DNA of 37,331 nucleotides from Planctomycetota bacterium (lineage in GTDB: Bacteria > Planctomycetota > UBA1135 > UBA2386). The translations under genes and the position numbers were made by a program. The notes under the pieces were generated by a model, which had not been told where the DNA came from, did no database searches, and worked only from the letters and a program-made list of their open reading frames with translations. Position 1 is the first letter of the stretch, and each line of letters opens with the position of its first letter. The DNA is taken from NCBI GenBank assembly GCA_029936315.1, contig JAPYTD010000005.1, positions 56,074 to 93,404 on the forward strand, given 5' to 3'. Shown here piece by piece: positions 1-7,301 of the stretch.

Positions 1-98
1 TCCTTGGCGTCACCATCCTTGGCGTCACCATCCTTGGCGGCCCCGTCCTTGGCGTCACCATCCTTGGCAGCACCATCCTTGGCGGCCCCGTCCTTGGC
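1..98 (-). repeat. 15-bp tandem repeat coding the bS6 tail
   Basis: Six complete 15-nt units and one partial unit run without spacers from 98 to the window edge, each coding Ala-Lys-Asp-Gly-(Ala or Asp). Units differ only at the wobble position of the Asp and Gly codons and at the fifth codon. The array is in frame with rpsF, so copy-number changes would lengthen or shorten the protein without disrupting it. Confidence 0.9.
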
Positions 99-479
99 AC
101 CGGGCTTGGTTGGTACCGGCTCCGGAGCATCATCTTCGGGAATCGCGTTGACGTCGAACTCGGTTTCCGGCTCGTGGGCGTCGGCCGGCAATTCGGCACA
201 ATCGGTGATCATGTAGCGAAGCACCGAATCACTGAACTGCAGGTCACGGCGCAAGACCGGGATCTCGTCCGTTTCGATCGACATGTACAGCAGCAGGTAG
301 GTCGCGCGGATCTGCCCGTTGATCGGGTAGGCGAGGCGACGCTCGTCCCAGCGACGGCTACTCAGAACCTTCGCGTTGTGCTTCGTGAAAACGGCGGCGA
401 CGGAGTCTTTGAGCGACTCCCAGCCTTTGCGCACCTCTCGGTTATCGAGAAGGCACATACATTCGTAGGTGCGTTCCAA
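1..479 (-). CDS. rpsF: 30S ribosomal protein bS6 with repetitive C-terminal tail (partial)
   Basis: Small-subunit ribosomal protein S6, which binds 16S rRNA together with S18. The first ~95 residues give a full S6 fold: YECMCLLD at the first strand, then SSRRWDERRLAYPI and the YLLLYMSIE strand, ending at LRYMITD. A linker rich in Glu, Asp and Pro follows, then an array of five-residue units AKDG(A/D) from residue 128 to the window edge, so the C-terminus is missing. I chose the TTG at 479-477: it is preceded by GGGAG with an 8-nt spacer, and it keeps the Tyr-Glu near the N-terminus that the family conserves; no ATG lies upstream in frame. It follows pth by 80 nt on the same strand. S6 is normally 95-135 residues, so this one is already longer than usual. 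The identification is secure; the function of the tail is unknown. Confidence 0.93.
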   Translation of the reverse strand, partial: MERTYECMCLLDNREVRKGWESLKDSVAAVFTKHNAKVLSSRRWDERRLAYPINGQIRATYLLLYMSIETDEIPVLRRDLQFSDSVLRYMITDCAELPADAHEPETEFDVNAIPEDDAPEPVPTKPGAKDGAAKDGAAKDGDAKDGAAKDGDAKDGDAK

Positions 480-487
480 ACTTCTAT

Positions 488-492
488 CTCCC
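488..492 (-). promoter_or_regulatory. Ribosome binding site that fixes the rpsF TTG start
   Basis: GGGAG on the minus strand, 8 nt before the TTG at 479. It supports a TTG start over the internal ATG seven codons later, which would remove the conserved Tyr-Glu. Confidence 0.65.
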
Positions 493-559
493 GGGCTATG
501 CCCGTTACTTGATCCAGACGACGCGTCTGGCGGCAGAATGTGATCTCGTAGGCGCTTGC

Positions 560-1261
560 TTACGAGTTGTAGGTTCCCATCAGGGATTGCAGATCCGCAC
601 CATCGAGCCACGCTTGCGCGCAGTCCGTGGCTTGCATCAGCACACGACTCAGAACCTCACGTTCCTCCGGGAGGAATGGAGCCAGGACGAAGTCAGGCCA
701 TTCACGGCCTCGCAGCACCTGCGCTTCGCGCGGTGGCACTGCATTGCTGTGTTGAGCATTGCTTCGACCTTCGGTGCCTTCTCCGTCTGCATTACCAGAT
801 GGAGCAGGTGGACCGATACCGAGACGGAGACGGGGATATGCGTCCGTTTGCAGCATCTGCTGAACGGATTTGAGGCCGTTGTGGCCCCCTGCACTACCCG
901 ACGGCCGGATTCGAATCCGGCCCAGCGGTAGGTTCAGGTCATCAACGATTACAAAGAGCGAATCCGGTGTGCGCTTGGCATGCCGCAGCAAGGGAGCTGC
1001 AACGTCACCGGACAGATTCACATAGGTCTGAGGTTTGACGAGCAAGAACTGTTTGCCCTTGCGGCGTCCTTCGCAGACCTGCGCCTTCACTTTGCCTGAG
1101 AAGCGCTTCGAGCCATCCGGCCCAGAACGTTCCAAACGTGCGAAGGATAGTGCCAACCGTTCCGCCAGCAGATCGAGCACCATGAACCCGACGTTGTGTC
1201 GGGTGGAAGCGTACTCAGGACCGGGGTTGCCGATGCCTAGTGCGATCCGATGCCAACCCAT
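560..1261 (-). CDS. pth: Peptidyl-tRNA hydrolase
   Basis: Cytoplasmic esterase that frees tRNA from peptidyl-tRNA dropped by ribosomes. GIGNPGPEYASTRHNVGF at residues 9-26 holds the catalytic His22 and Asn12; VIVDDLNLPLG (104-114) gives the conserved Asp107/Asp108 region, and GGHNGLKS (125-132) the substrate-binding Asn128. After RLRLGIG (144-150) the usual short loop is replaced by about 30 extra residues rich in Gly, Asn, Glu and Arg (roughly 153-187) before the chain returns to FVLAPF. At 233 residues it is 35-45 longer than typical bacterial Pth, and that loop accounts for the difference. Start is an ATG without a clear Shine-Dalgarno. It lies between rplY and rpsF, a common grouping. Confidence 0.95.
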   Translation of the reverse strand: MGWHRIALGIGNPGPEYASTRHNVGFMVLDLLAERLALSFARLERSGPDGSKRFSGKVKAQVCEGRRKGKQFLLVKPQTYVNLSGDVAAPLLRHAKRTPDSLFVIVDDLNLPLGRIRIRPSGSAGGHNGLKSVQQMLQTDAYPRLRLGIGPPAPSGNADGEGTEGRSNAQHSNAVPPREAQVLRGREWPDFVLAPFLPEEREVLSRVLMQATDCAQAWLDGADLQSLMGTYNS

Positions 1262-1342
1262 GACGGTGTTGGAGGGGCGAGAAGATTACGAAACAGGCCT
1301 CCGCCGGGCAAGCCCCGCATTGGCCGGAATCGCGGCTTCGGG

Positions 1343-2029
1343 CTAGCCTTTGCCCTCGCCACCACCGTCGCCACCACCGTCACCGTCACCGGTACCGTCG
1401 CCGGTGCCGGTGCCGGTGCCGTCGCCGGCCTCAGCAGCCTCAGCAGCCTCAGCAGCCTCAGCAGCCTCCTCGGCCAGCTTGGCAGCCGACGGAGCGACAA
1501 CGTGGCAGATGGTCATTTCGGGATCCACGGTCAGGGTGACACCTTCGGCCAACGGCAAGTCCTTGGCCTGCACGGAATCTCCGATGTCCAGGGCGCTGAC
1601 GTTGAGTTCAAGTACTTCGGGAAGCTTGGTCGGCAGGGCCGTGATCTTGATCTTGAGGTTGTCCTTCACCAGGGAGCCACCCTTGCTGAGACCAGCGGGG
1701 TGGCCGATCAGGGTGATCTCGAGGACCATGTTCATCGGCTTGTCGAAGTCAATGCGCAGGAAGTCAGCGTGCAGCGGGCGATCGGTGACGGCCTTGAACG
1801 CAACCTCTTGCAGGAACGCCGGCACCGACGTGCCATCGACATCGAGGTCGTAGACGCGGTGGTGAGACTTGAGATGCTGCTCCAACTCCCACTCGGAGAT
1901 TTGGATCGACAGCGAATCTTGGCCATCGCCGTAGATCACGGCTGGCATCCAACCAAGTTTTCGCAACTTCTGAGTTTGATTGCGACCAAGCGCGCTCCGG
2001 CGCTCTGCCTTCATTCGGGCGACTTCCAT
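1343..2029 (-). CDS. rplY: 50S ribosomal protein bL25, Ctc/TL5 form
   Basis: Binds 5S rRNA in the large subunit; the long two-domain form is called Ctc or TL5. The N-terminal domain (~1-95) includes the KLRKLGWMPAVIYG segment and HADFLRID; the C-terminal beta domain (~96-185) includes GHPAGLSKGG and LPLAEGVTL. From about 186 the protein turns into repeated Ala-Glu-Ala triplets and then a Gly/Asp/Thr run ending GEGKG. The ATG at 2029 is supported by GAGGT with a 6-nt spacer (2036-2040). It lies 102 nt downstream of prs and 81 nt upstream of pth. The family is normally 180-220 residues, so only the acidic tail is unusual. Confidence 0.94.
   Translation of the reverse strand: MEVARMKAERRSALGRNQTQKLRKLGWMPAVIYGDGQDSLSIQISEWELEQHLKSHHRVYDLDVDGTSVPAFLQEVAFKAVTDRPLHADFLRIDFDKPMNMVLEITLIGHPAGLSKGGSLVKDNLKIKITALPTKLPEVLELNVSALDIGDSVQAKDLPLAEGVTLTVDPEMTICHVVAPSAAKLAEEAAEAAEAAEAAEAGDGTGTGTGDGTGDGDGGGDGGGEGKG
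1346..1467 (-). repeat. Low-complexity coding repeats in the bL25 tail
   Basis: Two simple-sequence blocks are in frame with rplY. One is a 9-nt unit (CAGCAGCCT on the plus strand) repeated about four times at 1432-1467 and coding Ala-Glu-Ala. The other is a GGT/ACC/GTC-rich block at about 1346-1428 coding Gly, Asp and Thr. Confidence 0.8.
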
Positions 2030-2131
2030 GGACTTACCTCACTTACGTTCGAGAATGCTGATGAATGGGATTGGGTGTGCAGTGTGCAAACGCCCAGTGC
2101 GAGCAGCCAAGGGGCTACTGCACTGGCATAG

Positions 2132-3088
2132 TTAGCGTTCGGTCTCGAACAGCTTGCTGACGCTCTCACTGCGGTGGATACGGTCGATGGCGCGCGCCAG
2201 GAGCTGCGCCATCGAGACAACTTCTAGTCGCTGCAGTTGCTTGCCATCCTGTAGCGGGATCGTGTCGGAGAAGAGGATCTTCTCGACGTCGGCGTTGTTG
2301 AGACGTTCGATGGCGTTGCCGGCGAGCACCCCGTGCGTCGCGACCAGGAACACCTTGTTGGCGCCCTTTTGCTTGACGATGCGGGCCGCGTCGACGATCG
2401 AACCGCCGGTCGAGACCATGTCATCGACGAGCACAATATCGTGGCCTTTGACGTCACCGATGATGTGCTCGATGACGGTCTCCTCGCCGCTGATACGACG
2501 CTTATCGATGATCGCCAGGTCGCAGCCAAGGTCCTTGGCGTAGGCGCGAGCGAGCTTGGTGCCACCAATGTCCGGCGACACGACCTTGATGTTCGTGGCC
2601 TCGAGTTCGCGCACGCGCTGGATCATGACCGGGCGCGCGTACAGGTGGTCAACCGGGATGTCGAAGAAGCCCTGGATCTGCGCCGCGTGCAAGTCAACGG
2701 TGACGACGCGGTCGTAGCCGGCTGTCGTCAACATGTTGGCGACCAACTTGGCATTGATCGGGACCCGGCCTTCATCCTTGCGGTCCTTGCGGGCGTAGCC
2801 GAAGTACGGGATGACCGCCGTGATGCGATCCGCCGACGCACGGCGCAGACAGTCGGCAAACGACAGCAGCTCGAACAGGTGCTCGTGCACATTCGGGCTG
2901 GTCGGCTGCACGACGAACACGTCCGCGCCACGCACGTCGCATTCGACCTTGAGGTTGATCTCGGCATCCGGGAAGCGCTGCAGCGACGCGGCGCCGAGCG
3001 GGACTCCCATGAACGAACAGATGTCCTGCGCCAACCGCGGGTGAGCGGTGCCGCTGAACACGCGTAGACGTTCGCCGCGCATCCTCAT
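2132..3088 (-). CDS. prs: Ribose-phosphate pyrophosphokinase (PRPP synthase)
   Basis: Transfers pyrophosphate from ATP to ribose 5-phosphate to make PRPP for nucleotide, His and Trp synthesis. At 318 residues it has normal class I length. The PRPP-binding loop is VDDMVSTGGS (221-230); the ATP-side flexible region is ARKDRKDEGRVP (99-110); VDLHAAQIQGFF (131-142) carries the conserved His134; DIGGTKLA follows at about 173. Its ATG overlaps the glmU stop by 4 nt (ATGA), so the two are translationally coupled, and GGAG lies 9 nt upstream within the end of glmU. A second Met at residue 3 could also serve as the start. The glmU-prs pairing is widespread in bacteria. Confidence 0.97.
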   Translation of the reverse strand: MRMRGERLRVFSGTAHPRLAQDICSFMGVPLGAASLQRFPDAEINLKVECDVRGADVFVVQPTSPNVHEHLFELLSFADCLRRASADRITAVIPYFGYARKDRKDEGRVPINAKLVANMLTTAGYDRVVTVDLHAAQIQGFFDIPVDHLYARPVMIQRVRELEATNIKVVSPDIGGTKLARAYAKDLGCDLAIIDKRRISGEETVIEHIIGDVKGHDIVLVDDMVSTGGSIVDAARIVKQKGANKVFLVATHGVLAGNAIERLNNADVEKILFSDTIPLQDGKQLQRLEVVSMAQLLARAIDRIHRSESVSKLFETER

Positions 3089-4434
3089 GACTTCTTTTCT
3101 CCTGTCGGGGGGGACACTTTCGGGGGGGATACTGCTGCGGGCAACTCACGCTGCCGCAGGTAGCGGGCCGGAACGCCGAGCCACAGCTCACGCGTCTTGA
3201 TGTGGGATCCCGGGCGAACGACCGCTCCAGCGGCCGTCATCGCCTCATCTTCGACTTCTACCGGCGCGCACAACACGGTGCCGCTGCCGATGAACGCGCG
3301 CGCACCGATCTTGGTCTTGTGCTTGTTCACGCCGTCGTAGTTGGCGGTGATCGTGCCGCAACCGATATTGGCCTTCTCTCCCACTTCGGCATCGCCGAGG
3401 TAGGTCAGGTGCTTGGCTTTGGCGCCGGCCGCGAGATGCGCGTTCTTGGCTTCGACGAAGTTACCGAGCATGGCGCCATCTTCGAGGACCGTGCCACCGC
3501 GCAAATGCGTGAAGGGGCCGACCTCGCAACCACTGCCTATCTTGCAGCCGCTGCCGATCACGGTGCACGGCAAGATCTTGGTGTCACTGCCGATCTCGAC
3601 ATCGTAATCGATCCACGTTGCCGCCGGGTCCGTGATCAGGACGCCGTTGTTCATGTGCTCGATGAGGATGCGCTCCTGCATCATGGACTGCACCAACGAC
3701 AGCTCGGCCAGCGAGTTGACACCCTGAACTTCGGCGATGTCGTGCGCCTCCATGGTCGGCAGCACTTCGCCTTGCGCGACGAAGTCGGCGATCACATCTG
3801 TGATGTAGTATTCGCCTTGCGCGTTGTTCGGGGTCAGCCTCGCGAGCGCCGGACGCAGCTTCTCGCTATCAAAGCTGTAGAAGCCACAGTTGGTCTCGTC
3901 GATCGCGGCTTCTTCGTCCGAGCAATCCTTCTGCTCACGAATGCCAACGAAGCGGCCCTCATCATCGCGCAAGATGCGACCGAGACCGATCGGGTTAACG
4001 GGGTATGCGGTCAGCGCCGAGCAGGCCGACTCGCCGCGCAAGTCGACCAGTTCTTGCAGCGTCTCGGCGGTCATCAGCGGGCAGTCGCCGTAGATAACGA
4101 TGACGTCGCCGACGAAGTCCAAGAGCTGCTCCATGCCGACCTGGACCGCGTGGCCGGTGCCGTTCGGGGTGCCTTGGTCGACGTAGTCGATGCTCGCGAA
4201 CTTGCCAGGCTTGCCCTTGGCACCAGCGAGCGCCTTCTCCAGCGACGCCTGCACGCGTTCCATCTGGTTGTGCAGAACGACCACCGTGCGGGCCGGCTTC
4301 AGCTCGGCCACCGACAGCAGCGCAGCCGACGCTAGGGTCCGCCCACACAAGGGCAGTAGCACCTTGGCAGTGCTGACCTTGGTGCGCTTGCCCCTGCCGG
4401 CGGCAAGGCAAATCACGGCTAGTTGGCGCGTCAT
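3085..4434 (-). CDS. glmU: Bifunctional UDP-N-acetylglucosamine pyrophosphorylase / glucosamine-1-phosphate acetyltransferase
   Basis: Makes UDP-GlcNAc for peptidoglycan and surface glycans by acetylating GlcN-1-P and coupling it to UTP. The N-terminal nucleotidyltransferase starts with LAAGRGKRTKVSTAKVLLPL (10-29), including the conserved Lys24, with GTGHAV (92-97) and the metal site GDCPL (116-120). From about 265 a left-handed hexapeptide-repeat helix follows (IGSGCKIGSGCEVG and similar), with the catalytic His342 in KHLTYLGDAEVG and the ANYDGVNKHKT segment at 364-374. Length 449 is normal for the family. It appears to be the first gene of the glmU-prs-rplY-pth-rpsF operon. The C-terminus ends in a Pro/Ser/Lys stretch with no family signature. 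Confidence 0.96.
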   Translation of the reverse strand: MTRQLAVICLAAGRGKRTKVSTAKVLLPLCGRTLASAALLSVAELKPARTVVVLHNQMERVQASLEKALAGAKGKPGKFASIDYVDQGTPNGTGHAVQVGMEQLLDFVGDVIVIYGDCPLMTAETLQELVDLRGESACSALTAYPVNPIGLGRILRDDEGRFVGIREQKDCSDEEAAIDETNCGFYSFDSEKLRPALARLTPNNAQGEYYITDVIADFVAQGEVLPTMEAHDIAEVQGVNSLAELSLVQSMMQERILIEHMNNGVLITDPAATWIDYDVEIGSDTKILPCTVIGSGCKIGSGCEVGPFTHLRGGTVLEDGAMLGNFVEAKNAHLAAGAKAKHLTYLGDAEVGEKANIGCGTITANYDGVNKHKTKIGARAFIGSGTVLCAPVEVEDEAMTAAGAVVRPGSHIKTRELWLGVPARYLRQRELPAAVSPPKVSPPTGEKKS

Positions 4435-4621
4435 AGGGACGGGGCGGGGCGGGATCCGGGAGAAGAAAGGGGGCGAGGATTGTGCGGATCTGCCCAGGGG
4501 CGGTCAAGAGCGGAGGTGGCCCGTAACGACGGAACCACGCGAATGACGACAAACGACCACCTCACCCACCTCTCACCGAAGAGCATAATACTGGTCCTGG
4601 CACGGTACCGGCACCCCGGGG

Positions 4622-5040
4622 TCAGTTGGTGGCGCGGCGGGCTAGGCGCGACAGCACGGTCGGCTTCTGGAGTTGGCGCTCGGCGTCTCGGCCGACCCAG
4701 CGTGGTGCTGGCTGCTCGGACTTGGCTAGACGGCGGGCGACGGTCATGGCCGCTTTGTGTAGGCCCAAACTGCGCTCCCCGACCCCGCGCAGTGCCCAGT
4801 TGACGCCCTTCTTGACGAAATTGCGGTCGTCGGTGGCAGCCGCCTCGATCAGCGGCAGGCAATCCCGGATGGCGCCTGGTCGCGGCCAAGTCCTTTGGCG
4901 TATGTGCGCAGGTCGCCGACGGAAACGCCGATCGCTTTGTCGTTGGGGATGCCGAAGCGCAGCAGCCCTTCGCGCACCTTCTTGGTGCTCTTCTTCTGGA
5001 GGGCGGCAAGCACTTCGGTGACTTGTTTGGCAACAGCCAT
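4622..5040 (-). pseudogene. Broken AlkD-type DNA alkylation repair gene (internal deletion and frameshift)
   Basis: Two pieces of an AlkD-family HEAT-repeat DNA glycosylase lie in different frames. The first 53 codons (5040 to about 4880) read MAVAKQVTEVLAALQKKST... to VGDLRTYAKGLGRD, a normal family N-terminus. The 3' piece (about 4872-4622) reads CLPLIEAAATDDRNFVKKGV, then NWALRGVGERSLGLHKAA and VARRLAKSE, the usual C-terminal part. Between them roughly 100 residues of the family (the Trp/Asp-bearing central helices) are absent, and the frame changes at the joint near 4870-4885. The intact family is about 230 residues; here only 419 bp remain. Product loss is inferred from the missing centre. 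An assembly error is possible but would have to remove about 300 bp. Confidence 0.8.
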
Positions 5041-5041
5041 A

Positions 5042-5062
5042 TTGCAAGCAAACGGCTTGCAA
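5042..5062. promoter_or_regulatory. Small perfect inverted repeat before the broken repair gene
   Basis: TTGCAAGC and GCTTGCAA (8 nt each) are separated by five bases and end 1 nt before the ATG at 5040. A stem here would cover the ribosome-landing region of that gene. It could be an operator or part of the terminator region next to it; the sequence cannot decide. Confidence 0.35.
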
Positions 5063-5070
5063 GGACCAGC

Positions 5071-5115
5071 TACAAACGCAAACGGACGGCCATTGGCCGC
5101 CCGTTTGCGTTTGTA
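5071..5115 (-). terminator. Strong hairpin downstream of the sugar-dehydrogenase-like gene
   Basis: Two 21-nt arms (5071-5091 and 5095-5115) are complementary except for one position and are separated by ATT, giving a very stable stem. It lies 40 nt beyond the stop of the minus-strand gene at 5156. There is no long T run, so it may act as an RNA 3'-end stabiliser or a factor-independent terminator of the I-shaped type. Confidence 0.6.
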
Positions 5116-5155
5116 ACCCCGCGCCGCTAGCGCGGTGTCACTAGCTCAGTGTCAC

Positions 5156-7075
5156 CTAGAACTGCTCGAGTTCGCAGTTCGTGCGGAACCAACCGGTGAC
5201 CGGGTCAAACCCGACCGCTTGGAAGCGCATCTGCTGGCCGGCCAGCAGGAAGTTCGGGATGCCCGTGTAGAGCCACGTCTTGTTCGGCGTGCCTATCGCG
5301 CCCGTGCCAGAGAACGAGACACCGCCGAACGCACCGATACCGTCTTCGAGCACGACCGTGAGCGCATAGCTCGGGTCGGTGCAAATCGGGCCGATGATCG
5401 TCGGCAAGGTCGGCGAACCCGGGAACGACATGAGCAGGATGTACGGCACTTGCGCCGGCACCGCCGCGGTCTGATTGACCGTGGACAGGACCAGCAACGT
5501 GGTCGATGCGACAACACCCGTCGCAGTCAGCTTGCGCGAGAACATCGGGAACGTGCCATCGCTCTGCGAGCCAGGGGTGCTGGCCGTAACGGTAAAGGCA
5601 CCGCCCGCAAGCGTGGAGGACGTCACGTTCGTTTGCGCGAAACCGTTGCCATCCGCGATGACTGGATTGGTCGTCGACAGGCTGTGACCACCGCTCGCCG
5701 AGAAGTTGATCGTGCCACCCGACAGCGGACTGCCGTTCGTGTCGAATACGCGGGCGACCAGCGGCGTCGGGTAGGGCTCACCGGCCGGACCGATCTGGCC
5801 ACCACCACTGATGGCGGTAACACTGTTGGTCGGGCCGAGCGTACGGATGCGCTCAAAGGTGCCGCCACTCGTCCCATAGGTCGACGAATGCTGCAGGTAG
5901 TAGAGCGCGCCATCGGGACCTTGACGCATGCTGACCGTGGCGACGAGGCCGTTCGCCCAGTCGAGCGAACTCGGCTGGCCGGGCACCGATGCCGCAGCGC
6001 TCCACGATGCACCGTTGTGGTGCAGGCGGCGCATCTGGCCGGAGAAGTAGTCGAGGTAGAAGGCGTCGCCTTCGTAGCTGGTGCCAAAGTCAAACTGGCC
6101 GCCCTGGTTGCGGTAGCGCGGACCGCCGACGACCGAGTTCCACGAACCGGAGGTCACCGCACCAATCGGATTGGTGAGGCCACCGGGGGTACCGCCACCA
6201 CAACCGCCGCCACCGCCGAAGCCTTCGCGCCACGGCCAACCGAAGTTGATCAGCGACAGGCTGCCGGTGTTGTAAACGTACTCGCTGTACTCTTCCGAAG
6301 ATCCCAGACCAACGTCACCGATGTAGCAGTTGCCAGTGACTTGGTCGATGGTCATGCGGAACGGGTTGCGCAGGCCGTAGGCGATGACCAACTGGGTCCA
6401 GTTGGTCGCCGCGCTGTTCGGATTGTTGCCCGGATCGATCGACGAGTACGACGCCTCGATCGTACTCGCGGCCGAGGACAACGCCGCCACGTTCATGCGC
6501 AGCAAGCAACCACGCTTCGACGTCAGAGACTGCGCCGAGCACGACGATGCGTCATCGCCAATCGTCAGGTAGAGCATGCCATCGGGACCGAAGCGGCAAG
6601 CACCACCGTTGTGGTTGAAGGCAGAGTCAGGCGCCGAGTTGATGACCACGCGACGCGAAGCCGTCGAGAACGACAGGCTCGTGCTGCTCGGGTTCGACAA
6701 CTGGCCCGTGCACGTGAAGCGATCCAGGTGCATGAACGAGTCCGACACACTCGACCACCACACATAGATGTAGCCGTTGGTTGCGAAGTTTGGATCCGAT
6801 TCAATGCTGAGCAAGCCGCGCTCGGAACCAGTCTGGACACCGGAGACGGTGCCGACGCTGGCCGGCGAACCGGTGCCCGTCCAAACCTGAACGAGGCCAC
6901 CGCGGTTGGCGATCAACACGCGACCATCAGGTAAGAACGTGAAGTCGTGGCCCGCTTGCAAGCCGCTGGAGATCAATGTATCGACCACGAAGTTGGTTGG
7001 CACGTTTTGGGCAACGCCAAACGTCGCGAGAGCCAGACCCGTGGCGGCAAAGAGGATTACAGAACGAAGCATCAT
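5156..7075 (-). CDS. Secreted PQQ-type glucose/sorbosone dehydrogenase-like protein with Ig-like C-terminal region
   Basis: The N-terminus MMLRSVILFAATGLALATFG is a signal peptide, so the product is exported. Residues ~25-440 form a six-bladed propeller of the glucose/sorbosone dehydrogenase family: LPDGRVLIANRGG, RGLLSIESDPNFATNGYIYV, FGPDGMLYLTIGDD, YGLRNPFRMTIDQ, and FGWPWREG before a Gly-rich loop. Family members oxidise sugars with PQQ, but many planctomycete paralogues have unproven substrates. A bacterial Ig-like stretch follows (TPLVARVFDTNGSPLSGGTI, then FSASGG) and a beta-rich C-terminal region ending QAVGFDPVTGWFRTNCELEQF, which may be a surface or sorting domain. I chose the tandem ATGs at 7075/7072 because GAGGT lies 7 nt upstream and the signal peptide begins there; the frame stays open further upstream without a plausible N-terminus. 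It is 639 residues long and monocistronic, closed by the hairpin at 5071-5115. Confidence 0.85.
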   Translation of the reverse strand: MMLRSVILFAATGLALATFGVAQNVPTNFVVDTLISSGLQAGHDFTFLPDGRVLIANRGGLVQVWTGTGSPASVGTVSGVQTGSERGLLSIESDPNFATNGYIYVWWSSVSDSFMHLDRFTCTGQLSNPSSTSLSFSTASRRVVINSAPDSAFNHNGGACRFGPDGMLYLTIGDDASSCSAQSLTSKRGCLLRMNVAALSSAASTIEASYSSIDPGNNPNSAATNWTQLVIAYGLRNPFRMTIDQVTGNCYIGDVGLGSSEEYSEYVYNTGSLSLINFGWPWREGFGGGGGCGGGTPGGLTNPIGAVTSGSWNSVVGGPRYRNQGGQFDFGTSYEGDAFYLDYFSGQMRRLHHNGASWSAAASVPGQPSSLDWANGLVATVSMRQGPDGALYYLQHSSTYGTSGGTFERIRTLGPTNSVTAISGGGQIGPAGEPYPTPLVARVFDTNGSPLSGGTINFSASGGHSLSTTNPVIADGNGFAQTNVTSSTLAGGAFTVTASTPGSQSDGTFPMFSRKLTATGVVASTTLLVLSTVNQTAAVPAQVPYILLMSFPGSPTLPTIIGPICTDPSYALTVVLEDGIGAFGGVSFSGTGAIGTPNKTWLYTGIPNFLLAGQQMRFQAVGFDPVTGWFRTNCELEQF

Positions 7076-7301
7076 GGAAAGGACCTCGACCAAGGTGGCA
7101 CCACAATTGTCTGCGAGGGACAGTTGGGCGTAGCAGGGGCCACAGAAGTGTAGCGACTGAACGCGTAACCCGCAGCCTCGGATTGCAAACGGGCGCTTGG
7201 CGGCGCAGAGGCGAACACCCGCTGAGCCGTAACAAAAGAGCACGTCGCCATCCGTTCGGTCAAGGCGCGAAGGCAACCCGGTCGATGATTACGGCCACGG
7301 C

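Noticed and set aside
1..98. Tandem repeats as a CRISPR array
   Set aside because: Units are 15 nt, adjacent without spacers, and in frame inside rpsF.
2333..3067. 244-codon open frame on the plus strand
   Set aside because: Antisense to prs; composition is typical of a shadow frame.
3202..4335. 377-codon open frame on the plus strand
   Set aside because: Antisense to glmU, whose motifs and length are complete.
5135..6934. 599-codon open frame on the plus strand
   Set aside because: It is antisense to the sugar-dehydrogenase-like gene, Arg/Thr-rich and without any domain; high GC keeps the frame open.
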